Positions 44,004 to 53,118 of a stretch of DNA of 64,000 nucleotides are shown piece by piece (the first letter of the stretch is position 1; every line of letters starts with the position of its first letter). Origin of the DNA: Phycisphaerae bacterium RAS1 (GTDB lineage Bacteria > Planctomycetota > Phycisphaerae > UBA1845 > Fen-1342); the NCBI GenBank assembly GCA_007859745.1, contig SMLU01000001.1, positions 930,001 through 994,000 of the forward strand, given 5' to 3'. The notes beneath the pieces are model-generated. The model was not told the origin of the DNA and ran no database searches. It worked only from the letters and a program-made list of their open reading frames with translations. The position numbers and the translations under genes were made by a program.

Positions 44004-44648
44004 ATGAGGCTACCATGGACGAATCTGACCGAGCGGGACCGCGACATCCTGGACACGCTCGCGTTACGCGTGCGCGTTCTGTCGGTCGGCCAGATCGCGG
44101 CGGAGTGGTTCGCCTCCACCGCGGATCCTGTCAAGAACGCTCGCCGGCGCGCCGGCGAGTTGGCGTCGATGGGCTGCGTCGGTTGCTTCCCGGCTCGGGT
44201 TCGACCTCCATTGGAGCTGACTGGTCCCTTGGCGCGTTGGAAGCCCAACGACCCCGCGCCGGATCTGAAGCGGATCTCCGGCCAGCTGGCTCGTCGGTGG
44301 ACCGAACCGGTCGAATCGACGCTCCTGGTCACGGCGACGCTCAGGTCGGGCCGCTGGCTGGATGGAGACGGCGGCCGGCGGCCGAGGCGGAGCGAAGGCA
44401 GCCACGACCTGACGGTCGCCGGCGTCTACTTGCACTGGCGACGCCGGGCGCCCGCCGGCGCGGAGTGGGTTTCCGAGGCACGGCTACGGAGACAGGGATT
44501 TGGCGACGAGAGCCGACTTCCGGACGCGATGGTTGTGATGGACGGCGCCCGGACCGTGATCGAGATCGGCGGCGCGTACTCAACCAGGAAGCTGGAAGAG
44601 TTTCACGAGTTCTGCTGGCACGAGGGACTGCCCTATGAAATCTGGTGA
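44004..44648 (+). CDS. Replic_Relax-like winged-helix protein
   Basis: A 214-residue protein. The N-terminus, LTERDRDILDTLALRVRVLSVGQIAAEWF, followed by ARRRAGELASMGCV, is a winged helix of the kind in replication-relaxation (Replic_Relax, PF13814) proteins of conjugative elements. The C-terminus LPDAMVVMDGARTVIEIGGAYSTRKLEEFHEF resembles the nuclease-fold-like end of that family. A TTG 21 bases upstream is an alternative start. It overlaps the next gene by 14 bases and precedes the coupling ATPase, the usual neighbourhood for such proteins, which help process or melt DNA at oriT. Confidence 0.65.
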   Translation: MRLPWTNLTERDRDILDTLALRVRVLSVGQIAAEWFASTADPVKNARRRAGELASMGCVGCFPARVRPPLELTGPLARWKPNDPAPDLKRISGQLARRWTEPVESTLLVTATLRSGRWLDGDGGRRPRRSEGSHDLTVAGVYLHWRRRAPAGAEWVSEARLRRQGFGDESRLPDAMVVMDGARTVIEIGGAYSTRKLEEFHEFCWHEGLPYEIW

Positions 44649-45372
44649 GCGGCAGGATCTCGGCCGGCAGATTTTGGACCACATCGGCCGCTACCGGCTG
44701 ACGTTCCAGGAGATTTTGGGCGCGCTGTTTTTCGATGGCGGGAACCCGCAGAAGACGCTCAACGAACTCAGGAATGACGGACTGATCGAATCGCAGCCCG
44801 GCTTCGGCGGCAACCGGCGGGCTTACAAACTCACGGGCAAGGGAGTTGCGACGGCAAAGGCGCGTCGTCGGGCGGCGGACCATCTGGGCAGCGAAGCGCT
44901 GGAGACTACCGTGGCGATCCTCTCGTTCTGTTTTCTCAAACAGCGCTCGCGCGTTTTGCTGCTGCCGAAGGAGCGCGACGATTTGTTGGGCACGCCCGAA
45001 AAAGCCAAGATCGGTCGATATCACTGCCTGGAGTGCGGCGTCCACGCGAAGTGCGTCCACCACATATATGCCCCGGAGACGGTAACGTCGGCGGGCGACA
45101 TGCTCACGCAGACGCGCGCCCACCTCAACAGAGCTTTCGCTGTGCCGGAATTGGCGCCATGGCTCCAACACCGGCGCTATGTGCATACGGTCCTGGTTGA
45201 GCAGCCGTCCCTCGAAGCCGATTTCAACGCACTGCTGGACGAGTCGGAATTCGATGAACATGATCGGCGGCCGATTCGCGATGTCGCGCTGATCCGGGTT
45301 GAGCGAGTACCCATGCAATCAGGATTGGAGGAGGCCCTGCGTGTCCTCGCAGAAGAATTCAAAGCCGCTTGA
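44635..45372 (+). CDS. Winged-helix protein of conjugation module
   Basis: A 245-residue protein. The N-terminus LGRQILDHIGRYRLTFQEILGALFFDGGNPQKTLNELRNDGLIES is a clear winged helix similar to that of the previous gene. The rest has a Cys/His cluster (YHCLECGVHAKCVHHIY) that may bind zinc and a C-terminal region of unknown fold. It overlaps both neighbours, so the three genes are one translationally coupled unit ending in the coupling ATPase. A role in DNA processing for transfer is inferred. Confidence 0.65.
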   Translation: MKSGERQDLGRQILDHIGRYRLTFQEILGALFFDGGNPQKTLNELRNDGLIESQPGFGGNRRAYKLTGKGVATAKARRRAADHLGSEALETTVAILSFCFLKQRSRVLLLPKERDDLLGTPEKAKIGRYHCLECGVHAKCVHHIYAPETVTSAGDMLTQTRAHLNRAFAVPELAPWLQHRRYVHTVLVEQPSLEADFNALLDESEFDEHDRRPIRDVALIRVERVPMQSGLEEALRVLAEEFKAA

Positions 45373-47539
45373 CCTGACCGGCATCCAGCTGTTTGTCGAA
45401 CAAACGCCAGGCCCGGCCTTCGGCGCCCTCGCGCCGATCGGTACCACGACCCGGCCGCCAATAGAACTTCTCCGTCCCGTTGAACCCATCACATTCGATC
45501 AGATTTGGCGGGAGATTCCGACTGCGATGTGGTGGGAGATCCTAGAGCGCAAGCGCGTGAGAGAACTTTGCCCCGGCGATGCGACGCCCGAATGGGAGCG
45601 CTATCAGCAGCTGCGCCGTCGCTCGCCGGCGCCGAGGGGCAGCGAAGTGTTCATCGGCCTTGAACGCCGCGTAGAACAGGACAGCGCTCCGACCCAGCGC
45701 CCAATCTTCGCGCCGCGCGAAGTGTTCAAGCACCACGCATACATCCTTGGATTGCCCGGAACCGGAAAGACGGCGCAGGCGCTGGCCACGCTGCTGCTGC
45801 AGTTGGCGGAGGCGTACACCGACAAAGAGGGGCGTTTTGAGCCCCACCCGCCGCTGCTCATCATCGACCTCAAGGAAGGCGGCGACAACTACCTGCGCAC
45901 AATCGCCGCGCAGATCGCCGCATCGCGCGAACAGAAAACGCTGCGGTTCTTTTCCAACGACCCGGACTTCGAGAGCCTGAAGTTCGACCCGCTCTACTGC
46001 CTGCGTTCCATCCGCTACCCGCTCAAGAAGGCGGAGACGATCCTGAAGGCGCTCTCCCTGATCTACAAGGAGGGCTACGGGTCGGATTTCTTCACCGCAG
46101 AGCAGCACACACAGTTGCTCAAGACGCTGTACCAGGATCAGCCGGAGACGCTGGCTGAGATGATTAAATATATCGATGCCGCCACGCGCGGGAACAAGAA
46201 GAACAAGGATGCTCGTGGCCTGTATAGCGCGCTGGCGCCGCTGCAGTATTCCTTCCATCTTGATGAGCGCGACGATCGCTCCGGAAGTGAATTCATCGAT
46301 CTGGAGCGTTTCTACGAAAATGGGGAAGTGCTGTACGTTCACCTGAACTCGCGTTCGCAGTCCATCGACGCGAAGGTGATCGGCAAGCTCATCATCTTCG
46401 CCCTGATGGAGACAGCGGCGGAGCGCAAGAAACAGGGCAACTCGCGTCAGGCGTTTGTCGCGATCGACGAGTTTCAGCGCTTGGCGGCGCAGAACATCGT
46501 CGAAGTGCTCGAAGATTCGCGCTCGCTTGGGGTCGGGTTTGTACTGGCGCACCAGTCACCCGAGTCGCTGCGGACCCGGGAAACCGACCTCTATCGCATG
46601 ATCGCTGACCTGTGCAGCTACAAGCAGTTCCTGTCGCTCACCAGTTCCAATATCGTTGAGCAACTGCAATTGGTGTCCGGACGGCGAATCGAACGCCGGC
46701 AGGGCGAATCCGAGGGGACGACGGAAGGTACGTCGAAGTCCCACGGCTCATCGTTCGGCGAGTCCTCGACCAGCGGAACCTCGAAGGCGAAAACGTATGG
46801 TTGGTTCGTCAATTCTTCGACGACCGATGGGGTGACTCATTCATCCGGCCGGAACAGTTCAAACTCAACCACGAATTCAACCAATGAGGGCAAGTCGAAT
46901 ACGAAGAGTTGGAAGGAAGAGGCCGTTGCCGGGTTGACGCCTGAGGCGATTGCAGCGGTGAACGGAACGCCGCTCTTGTCGTTGATTCACGTTCACTCCA
47001 CGGATGAGCGGTCGGCTACGCCGCTGGGCGGAATTCCGACGCTCGTTCAAGGGCTGTATCCGTTCCACGCCGAGGAAGCACGACGCCGCGGTGAGGCGCG
47101 CTGGGAAATGAAAACCGTGCCGACCGATGACTTCATCGAGAAGGGTCGGGCGCGCCTGCCACGGGGCGCCATCAGTGAAATCCGTGGCAAGCGCCCCAAA
47201 CAGTCCGATGCGGACCGAAAATCGGCGAAAGCGCCGCCGGGTAAAGAGAACGGCGAGGATCAGCGGCTGGACAAGAAACTCCGCGACAGCATCCGCGACG
47301 TAGGCCGCAAACTGAGTGACCAGATCCTGCCGGAGCCGCGGACGGTGCACAGCCTCTCGAAAAACTTCGGCACCGTGCCGGAGATCATCGCTCTGGCGTC
47401 CGAATTCGGTGTGACCGTGAAGGACGACAACGACGTGGTTCCGGCCCGCGTGGTTCGTGAGATTCAGCGCCGTCGGCGCGCGCAGGTGAACGAGCAGACC
47501 GAAAAAGACAACGGGCCCCCACAGGGACCCGTTGTCTGA
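45341..47539 (+). CDS. VirD4/TraG-like type IV coupling ATPase
   Basis: A 732-residue ATPase. The GTG at 45341 is chosen because GGAGGAG lies seven bases upstream; a TTG at 45299 would extend it. Walker A GLPGTGKT is at about 137-144 and Walker B FVAIDEFQRL near 372-381, followed by FVLAHQSPESLR typical of coupling proteins. No N-terminal membrane helix is visible, so it is a soluble, TraG/helicase-HerA-like form. A Ser/Thr/Asn-rich tract (about 450-520) interrupts the C-terminal half. It should link the relaxosome to a secretion channel, but no other type IV secretion genes lie in this window. Confidence 0.8.
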   Translation: MSSQKNSKPLDLTGIQLFVEQTPGPAFGALAPIGTTTRPPIELLRPVEPITFDQIWREIPTAMWWEILERKRVRELCPGDATPEWERYQQLRRRSPAPRGSEVFIGLERRVEQDSAPTQRPIFAPREVFKHHAYILGLPGTGKTAQALATLLLQLAEAYTDKEGRFEPHPPLLIIDLKEGGDNYLRTIAAQIAASREQKTLRFFSNDPDFESLKFDPLYCLRSIRYPLKKAETILKALSLIYKEGYGSDFFTAEQHTQLLKTLYQDQPETLAEMIKYIDAATRGNKKNKDARGLYSALAPLQYSFHLDERDDRSGSEFIDLERFYENGEVLYVHLNSRSQSIDAKVIGKLIIFALMETAAERKKQGNSRQAFVAIDEFQRLAAQNIVEVLEDSRSLGVGFVLAHQSPESLRTRETDLYRMIADLCSYKQFLSLTSSNIVEQLQLVSGRRIERRQGESEGTTEGTSKSHGSSFGESSTSGTSKAKTYGWFVNSSTTDGVTHSSGRNSSNSTTNSTNEGKSNTKSWKEEAVAGLTPEAIAAVNGTPLLSLIHVHSTDERSATPLGGIPTLVQGLYPFHAEEARRRGEARWEMKTVPTDDFIEKGRARLPRGAISEIRGKRPKQSDADRKSAKAPPGKENGEDQRLDKKLRDSIRDVGRKLSDQILPEPRTVHSLSKNFGTVPEIIALASEFGVTVKDDNDVVPARVVREIQRRRRAQVNEQTEKDNGPPQGPVV
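47501..47535 (-). terminator. Intrinsic terminator for minus-strand transcription
   Basis: Read on the minus strand, GACAACGGGTCCC pairs with GGGCCCGTTGTC (one mismatch) around a short loop and is followed by TTTTTC. It overlaps the last codons of the coupling ATPase and would stop transcripts coming from the minus-strand gene at 47948-48256. Confidence 0.65.
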
Positions 47540-47725
47540 TTACGTGCCAAGCCCCGGTGTTTTTCTGATTGTTCCGGGGGCTGGCTCTGGATGTCCGCGT
47601 CTTCCGATCGTCCGGACGGGTCCAGAGGCACGCTTAATTGCTCATTAGCATACACTCGAACAAGGTCGGGTTCAAGGCGATTTTTCGGCTTGCTTGCGTC
47701 TAAGGATTCGTGCTAGCGTCGAGCC

Positions 47726-47887
47726 ATGAGAGTAATTCGACTGACCTCACCCATCGAAAACACGGGACCGCTATCGCGATCGTGGTCCGCCGATGTGAAA
47801 AACTCGGCGGCGCGAATCGTGGCCACCGGCCTGTCGGCCGGCATGCTGTTCGCCACCGCGATGATCTGTCTCGGCCTCTGGCCGTGA
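47726..47887 (+). CDS. 53-residue single-span membrane protein
   Basis: A short frame starting MRVIRLTSPIENTGPLSRSW with one hydrophobic helix at the C-terminus (IVATGLSAGMLFATAMICLG). A TAGCGT box seven bases before the ATG and TTGCTT further up suggest a leaderless transcript. No family is known. It lies between two minus-strand signals and is expressed on its own if real. Confidence 0.45.
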   Translation: MRVIRLTSPIENTGPLSRSWSADVKNSAARIVATGLSAGMLFATAMICLGLWP

Positions 47888-47947
47888 ATTTCAAAGAGGC
47901 GAAGATCGCTTTCGCGATCTTCGCACAGGTTGGCTCGTTGAGCCCGA

Positions 47948-48256
47948 TTAGCGGAGGATGACGAACTCGTAGAAGTTCCTCATCACTGCTGCGCCGAGCC
48001 CGAAGGAAGCGAGAAGGCCAAAGACCTTCCAGAAGCTGCCCAAGGGGTCCCGGTGGAAGCGAATCAAGGCCTTTCGCAAGTCCTGATTCCGTGATTTGAA
48101 AACGGTTAGGGTGTAACCGCCTTTCAGAATCACGGGCTGCTTCCATTTCGGACCGGCGATCACAATCTGACCGACCGTCCTCAACGCGGGCGCCCAACGA
48201 TCTGCTCCATGAATGATGATGCGCGACTTGCGTCGAGCATAAGTTTGCTGTTCCAT
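47948..48256 (-). CDS. Hypothetical protein with C-terminal membrane helix
   Basis: A 102-residue protein, basic at the N-terminus (MEQQTYARRKSRIIIHGADR), with one likely membrane helix near the end (FWKVFGLLASFGLGAAVM). AAGGAG is placed five bases before the ATG. No family recognised. It is followed on its strand by the terminator at 47501-47535. Confidence 0.65.
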   Translation of the reverse strand: MEQQTYARRKSRIIIHGADRWAPALRTVGQIVIAGPKWKQPVILKGGYTLTVFKSRNQDLRKALIRFHRDPLGSFWKVFGLLASFGLGAAVMRNFYEFVILR

Positions 48257-48280
48257 ATGTTTCTCCTTATCGAAGGTGAT

Positions 48281-48586
48281 TCATGCGACCTTTCGGTCGT
48301 TGGAGTACCTTCGTACCTCCACGAAAGTCCGAAACGGAATTTCGTGCAGGCCAGAGCCATAGGCGTCAGCATCATCCAAGAGCAAAGGCTCATTTCTTTC
48401 CGCGATCCAAATGAGCCGCAGGATCGTTGTACGTTCGGGGCTGTGAGCAAGCACGAGGCCCAAACGAACAAGAAAACAGCCTGTCAGGCTACCCAGGGGA
48501 GCCCTTTGCGCCAAGAAAAAAGCCCCCGACCAGCTCGGAGCCGTCCGCCGCTTTCCCGGTCCGGCGGCTGGTGAGCAACGGCCCAC
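48281..48586 (-). CDS. Possible small hypothetical protein
   Basis: An open frame of up to 101 residues from a GTG. Only the C-terminal half looks coding (TTILRLIWIAERNEPLLLDD, then GLHEIPFRTFVEVRRYSN). The start is unclear and no good ribosome site is seen. It ends 24 bases before the next gene on the same strand, so the two might form an operon. It may also be the remains of a longer gene. Confidence 0.35.
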   Translation of the reverse strand: MGRCSPAAGPGKRRTAPSWSGAFFLAQRAPLGSLTGCFLVRLGLVLAHSPERTTILRLIWIAERNEPLLLDDADAYGSGLHEIPFRTFVEVRRYSNDRKVA

Positions 48587-48632
48587 GCGCGCTTATAATC
48601 CCCGCTTTTCTGGCCCGCGGAGCCCTGCGCCC

Positions 48633-49709
48633 ATGCGACGAACGTCGCCCAGCACGTTGTTCGAGATCGCCGAGGTGGCGCTAAACGCCACGTCCGACGA
48701 CGTCGAAGCGCGCTGGCAGGAGGTCGTCCAGGCGGCCGACGGGAATCTGGCGGCGATCGACCCCGCCGTACGCAACGCATTCAGCGTGCTGCGCGTGCCT
48801 GCCAACCTGGAGCTTTACCGCGACCTGCTCCGCTCCTGCGCCGAGGAAACGAACATTCCGATCCGTGATGGCGAGGCCGACACGTTTGTCCGTTTCTGCG
48901 CCATGTGCCTGATCACGCCGTTTCAGCACCCGCAGCAGCGCGAGCTGTTCGCCGTGTGCCTGGCTGGCCAGGCGGTGCCCCGCTGGGTGCGGTACGACCC
49001 ACGCACGATGTCGCACCTGCGCATGCGCTGGGGCCAGCGGCTGGAGCAGTGGATTCAGCGCTACTTGTTCGGTGGAGTCTTCCAGAATCGGTCCGCCGGG
49101 GCGCGGTCCATGATCGCCTTGGCCTACTTGGTTGTGCTCGGGGTGATCACGGTCGGCGGGTGGAACCTGCTGCGGGCTGCGGCACTGAACTCGCTTCACT
49201 CAGACCCCACCACTCAACCCGCGCCGGATGCACGTCAGGGCAAACAGCGCCTAACGGATGCTGAGCTGGCTGCCCGGTGCGAACACACCCGGACCGACCT
49301 CCAACGAGTCGAAGAGCAGGAGGCTCGCGTCTATCGAGAATTCGAAGCCGTAGCCGGTGTGAGCATCGCCGAAGCGCTCGCCCGCCGCGGCCGCCGCTCC
49401 AAGGAACTGGACCTTGCGGTCGTTCGCCATCAGTCCGTAAAGGAGGCGTGGACCGCGATCCTTGCCGAACGGGTCGATGCGCTGGAGATTCAGCGACGCA
49501 TCGCTGCACTGGAAGAGATTGAGAAACGGATCGCCGCCAAGGAAGTGCGGGACGCGGATGCCGATTCCGCAATTGAAGCCGAGGCGTGGGCGAAATCAAT
49601 GCTTGAGCGCACGCAACGCCAGCTGTCCAATATCGACCATATTCGAGTCATGCTGGAAGCGGATCGTTTTGAGCAGCCGCTCGACAAGCCAGACCGGAGC
49701 AAGCCATGA
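48633..49709 (+). CDS. Membrane protein with degenerate J-domain-like N-terminus and coiled coil
   Basis: A 358-residue protein. Residues 10-70 (FEIAEVALNATSDDVEARWQ, AFSVLRVPANLELYRDLL) resemble a DnaJ J-domain in helix pattern, but the HPD signature is missing, so any match is degenerate. One membrane helix lies at about 159-180 (SMIALAYLVVLGVITVGGWN). The C-terminal half (about 205-350) is a Glu/Arg/Ala-rich coiled coil. A TATAAT lies at 48594-48599, but no -35 is obvious. The stop overlaps the next start (ATGA). Function unknown. Confidence 0.7.
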   Translation: MRRTSPSTLFEIAEVALNATSDDVEARWQEVVQAADGNLAAIDPAVRNAFSVLRVPANLELYRDLLRSCAEETNIPIRDGEADTFVRFCAMCLITPFQHPQQRELFAVCLAGQAVPRWVRYDPRTMSHLRMRWGQRLEQWIQRYLFGGVFQNRSAGARSMIALAYLVVLGVITVGGWNLLRAAALNSLHSDPTTQPAPDARQGKQRLTDAELAARCEHTRTDLQRVEEQEARVYREFEAVAGVSIAEALARRGRRSKELDLAVVRHQSVKEAWTAILAERVDALEIQRRIAALEEIEKRIAAKEVRDADADSAIEAEAWAKSMLERTQRQLSNIDHIRVMLEADRFEQPLDKPDRSKP

Positions 49710-51061
49710 ACATTCATCGGGTTGGAGGAATCCACGTCGGCACACTTCCCGTCCTACTCCTGGTGCTGGGTTTCGCGCCGGTCTTCACGCCCGCGGCGCG
49801 CGCCCAAACGACGCAACCCGATGACCTGCAGCAGCGCATCGACGAACGGATGAAGCGCCAGCAGGAGGAAGAGAAGCGCCGAATTGAAAGGCTGCTTCAA
49901 CAGTTCGCCGACCGAACGCGCGAGGTCGTCGGCACCCTTGGCGAGCTCGGAAAAAAGGGCGAGGCCTTGGATACGCGGATGAAGGCCCTGCTCAAGAATG
50001 ATGACGGCAAGCGACTGGCCGCTGACCCCGACGCATTCATGGAATTCATTGAGACGGTTGACAAGCCTCCACTCACAGCGGAGCGAGTGGCGTCGCGAAA
50101 GCGGGCCATCGAGGCGATTCTCACCGGATTGCGCAGCGACACCGACAACGCGAATGTCGGATTCCTTCCAGGGGAGGCGCCGCGGCGGGAAGTCGAGGAC
50201 GCCGATGGATGGGCACGAGAGCGTCTGGTCGCAATTGGCGAGTTGCAGGCCTGGTTCGACACGGCGATCGCCAAGGCCCCGAAGGAACTGGACCTCAGCA
50301 AACGCGTCACGCTGGAGGAAGCGATTCAAGCCTTTCGAGCGGAGCGGCGCGAGGCAGCCAGGCGTGTGATCATGCGGTCGCGCGAAGAGGCGCAACGCGA
50401 AATGGAGAAGGAACTGCGCGACACCGCCAAGAAGGCGCAGGAGGAAGAGGAGCGGGCCAAAATTGAGCGGCTGCTGCGCGAGTCGCGCGCCGAAATGGAG
50501 CGGCAACGAATCGAGTATGAGACTCGGTTGAAGGCGATGCTGGCCGAGCAGAAGCAGCAGGCCGTCGAAGCGGAAATCCGCTACAAGGATCTGATGGCCG
50601 AACTGGAGCGGGCGCGTATTCTGGCGGAGGCCCGTCGGAAGGCCGAGGATCTTTCGGCGGACATCGAGAAAAAGAAGATCGAAGAAGCGGCATTGAAACA
50701 GCAGCGGATCCAGAAGTGCCAGAGTCCCGAGGTCCAGCAACTCCTTGCGCCGTTCCTCACGAAGGGCTATTGGCAGCCCGGCGACAAGGTGGGCGCCAAC
50801 GTCGATCTCAAACCGATCTCGTATTCGAAGCTCTCAGGGTTCGGTGCATTGCAGCCGACCACGGGCGGAATCCAGAAGCTGCTCCAGGTCGCCACCAAGG
50901 ACATCAAGTACGGCATTTTCGACAAGGTGCGGCCCCGCTGGCCCTACACGTCCGACATGCGCAAGATCAAGCCCGAGCAGCTTGAAGAAGCGAAGAAAGC
51001 CCAGGCCCTGCTGATCGAGTTGGGCGAAGTCATGGTCGAGCAGGGCATGCTCAGTCCGTGA
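49706..51061 (+). CDS. Exported long coiled-coil protein
   Basis: A 451-residue protein with a cleavable signal peptide ending near ARAQTT (about residue 33), then a charged coiled coil from about 40 to 340, Glu/Arg/Lys/Ala-rich with repeats such as EEEKRRIERLLQQFADRTRE. The C-terminal 100 residues (LAPFLTKGYWQPGDKVGANV, YGIFDKVRPRWPYTSDMRKI) are globular. Translation is coupled to the preceding membrane coiled-coil gene, so the two may form an envelope-spanning complex. No family recognised. Confidence 0.75.
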   Translation: MNIHRVGGIHVGTLPVLLLVLGFAPVFTPAARAQTTQPDDLQQRIDERMKRQQEEEKRRIERLLQQFADRTREVVGTLGELGKKGEALDTRMKALLKNDDGKRLAADPDAFMEFIETVDKPPLTAERVASRKRAIEAILTGLRSDTDNANVGFLPGEAPRREVEDADGWARERLVAIGELQAWFDTAIAKAPKELDLSKRVTLEEAIQAFRAERREAARRVIMRSREEAQREMEKELRDTAKKAQEEEERAKIERLLRESRAEMERQRIEYETRLKAMLAEQKQQAVEAEIRYKDLMAELERARILAEARRKAEDLSADIEKKKIEEAALKQQRIQKCQSPEVQQLLAPFLTKGYWQPGDKVGANVDLKPISYSKLSGFGALQPTTGGIQKLLQVATKDIKYGIFDKVRPRWPYTSDMRKIKPEQLEEAKKAQALLIELGEVMVEQGMLSP

Positions 51062-51080
51062 ATCGCCGGCTAGCGAGAAA

Positions 51081-51410
51081 CTAGAGAAGCTCCGTCAGTA
51101 CGCGCAGCATCTTGGCTTTGACCTTCTCGTCGGCCGCGCTCCAGAGATCCATGAGCCGCGCATCGGGGAGCGCCAGTTTCCGCCCGGCTTTGACCGGTCC
51201 GAACAGGAACAGGTCCAGCGGTTCGCAGCCGAGGCCGCGGCACAGCGCGCGCACCGTTTGAAGCGTGCAGTTCATGTGCCCGCGTTCGATTTCGCCGACG
51301 CGCTGCATCGCAAATTTGCCGCCACAGCGGTCCGCCAGCTCTTTTTGCGTCACGCCCAGCCGCACCCGCAGGTCGCGGACCCGCTTGCCGAACTCGCGCT
51401 GGATGTCCAT
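51081..51410 (-). CDS. XRE-family HTH regulator
   Basis: A 109-residue protein with a Cro/C1-type HTH at residues 1-65: FGKRVRDLRVRLGVTQKELADRC and MQRVGEIERGHMNCTLQTVRAL. The C-terminal helix may dimerise. It is convergent with the coiled-coil gene and the stops are 20 bases apart. It could control the neighbouring minus-strand membrane gene or the element itself. Confidence 0.88.
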   Translation of the reverse strand: MDIQREFGKRVRDLRVRLGVTQKELADRCGGKFAMQRVGEIERGHMNCTLQTVRALCRGLGCEPLDLFLFGPVKAGRKLALPDARLMDLWSAADEKVKAKMLRVLTELL

Positions 51411-51601
51411 GCGGCGCCTCCTCTGAATTCGCGCACATTATGCGTTGAGAAGATTTCCAGAAACACCTCTTGATCCGCATCAGACTCGCGTTAGCATCTA
51501 TAACGTGTATGAGAACCACTCTGGATCATTATGATGATCGTCTAGCCGAAGTCGCCGGCCACAACGCGCTCGGGCGCGATGAGTGGGCTGCGTGTCCATC
51601 A
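51411..51601. other. Short intergenic region upstream of the XRE gene
   Basis: It contains the XRE promoter. On the plus strand, TAGCATCTATAACGTGT (51493-51509) precedes an ATG that opens a frame (MRTTLDHYDDRLAEVAGHNA) running antisense into the next gene; whether that start is used is not clear. Confidence 0.35.
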
Positions 51602-52240
51602 TCAGCGCCGGCCGACGAACAAGGGGCAGGCGTCAGATGGGGGCTTTTGGTAGCGGTAGCGGCGCAGTCGTGCGACGGAACGAGCGATGTCCGCACCGGT
51701 CGCGGCCAGGAACACCCAGTACGCGATCAGCATGTGAGCCGACAGCCCAATCATTGGGCCGACCAGATAGGCGCAGCTCGCCAGAGCCGTGAAGCAGAAT
51801 GCGAGCACTGCGAACACAATCCCCGAGCCGCTCCGCCCGCCGACCTTCTGGCCCCGATTGGGGTGCCGCGATTGAAAGGCGAGCAGCTCCTCGCCGGCGA
51901 TCTGGTTGACCTGCCGCTCGATTTCGTCGATCCGGCGCAGAACGTCTTCCTTGGAGCGCGAATGGCTGATCGTGGTCCGCATCAGCCAGGTCAGCGCCGG
52001 CGGCATGGCGAGCAGGACAACGAGCTTCGAATCCGCGGGAAGCGCGCTGAAACCGCCCAGAACGGCCCCAAGCGCTCCCCCCGCTACGGGCAGGCGACGA
52101 TCGACCGCGGCCAACCGGAACGACAGCAAACCGTAAAGAGCCCGGTATTCCTCGGTGAGAACGCTGATGCGCTCCGACTCGCTCAGTGTGCCCGGCGGCG
52201 ATGGCACGGCAATGCGTTGCGTAGTTGCGTCCACTGACAT
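51602..52240 (-). CDS. Hypothetical four-helix membrane protein (SLATT-like layout)
   Basis: A 212-residue protein. Two hydrophobic segments lie near 52-90 (LPVAGGALGAVLGGFSALPA, LVVLLAMPPALTWLM) and two near 145-195 (IVFAVLAFCFTALASCAYLV, MLIAYWVFLAATGADIA), separated by a charged helix (EDVLRRIDEIERQVNQI). This pair-helix-pair layout is like SLATT-type membrane effectors of conflict systems, but the match is only architectural. No nucleotide-cyclase or other partner is adjacent. Confidence 0.6.
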   Translation of the reverse strand: MSVDATTQRIAVPSPPGTLSESERISVLTEEYRALYGLLSFRLAAVDRRLPVAGGALGAVLGGFSALPADSKLVVLLAMPPALTWLMRTTISHSRSKEDVLRRIDEIERQVNQIAGEELLAFQSRHPNRGQKVGGRSGSGIVFAVLAFCFTALASCAYLVGPMIGLSAHMLIAYWVFLAATGADIARSVARLRRYRYQKPPSDACPLFVGRR

Positions 52241-52314
52241 TCAGAGGATTCTGATGATGTGCGTCGGCTGAACGGTTCAAGGCCCGTTGTGGCACGTCAA
52301 TAAGGAGGTGCGTG

Positions 52315-52992
52315 ATGTTAGAAGTTGCGATGGATCTTGAAGCTGGATTGCAGGTCTTGGCCGGCGCCGCAAGGACGCCGGCGGTTGGCTGGTCCGGGTC
52401 ACTTTGCGAGTTCTTCGACGTGGGGCGGCGCTTCCTCCGGCGAGCCCATGCCGACATCCGCTCGGGGCGGCTTCGTTCACCCGCGTTCTTGTTTGGCTCG
52501 GCCGGTGAACACGGGTTGGGCGCGACCCTCGAATTTCTGAGCCGACGAATCGACCACGAGTACCCAATCGAGCTGCGCTCGCCGTTCGAAGAGACCGAGT
52601 CGATCGCGGGGGCCTTGTGGTCCGGGAAGGAGCTGCTGGGCGAAGAACGAGAAGACGGCCTCGCCAAACTGCGATTCGCTCGCGGAACGCTCGACCTGCC
52701 CGTCCACGTACACGAGCACTCGGATCGATTTATCGCGGTTCTCCGTGGGGCCGGCCGGTTCTGGTGGTCCGAACAGACGCTCGACCAATTCGACGCGCGA
52801 CAAATCGAGTCAGTCTCCGTAGTGGCGGGTGACGTGCTCGTATTCACACGAAACTTGCTGCACACCTTCAGCGCGCCCGACGAGGAACTCGTCTTGCTGT
52901 CGTATCACAGCCCAGAGATTCCTTTCGACGACCCCCGGCAATACACCATCCCAGCGACCCGCTGGGCGCCCAGGTTTGCTCAGCTCACATGA
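52315..52992 (+). CDS. Cupin-domain protein
   Basis: A 225-residue protein. The C-terminal half is a cupin barrel: LDLPVHVHEHSDRFIAVLRGAGRFWW gives the first motif with candidate metal-ligand His residues, and VVAGDVLVFTRNLLHTFSAP the second. The N-terminal 100 residues are not recognised. The ATG at 52315 has AAGGAGG six bases upstream. Such cupins bind sugars, metals or small acids; the substrate is unknown. It stands alone between two hypothetical genes. Confidence 0.8.
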   Translation: MLEVAMDLEAGLQVLAGAARTPAVGWSGSLCEFFDVGRRFLRRAHADIRSGRLRSPAFLFGSAGEHGLGATLEFLSRRIDHEYPIELRSPFEETESIAGALWSGKELLGEEREDGLAKLRFARGTLDLPVHVHEHSDRFIAVLRGAGRFWWSEQTLDQFDARQIESVSVVAGDVLVFTRNLLHTFSAPDEELVLLSYHSPEIPFDDPRQYTIPATRWAPRFAQLT

Positions 52993-53118
52993 CGCGGAGC
53001 GTTTTCATAGGGCACATCATCGCAGTGAAAGCGCATAACCAGATCAGAACATTTTGGCACCACGTCGACGCGCCGGCTCCACTGCCGGTGCGCGCTGGTG
53101 CTATCCCCTTTGTTGCGC

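Noticed and set aside
51470-52237. 255-residue plus-strand frame opposite the four-helix membrane protein
   Set aside because: Only the first 40 residues lie outside the antisense overlap; the rest is Gln/Arg/His-rich shadow sequence.
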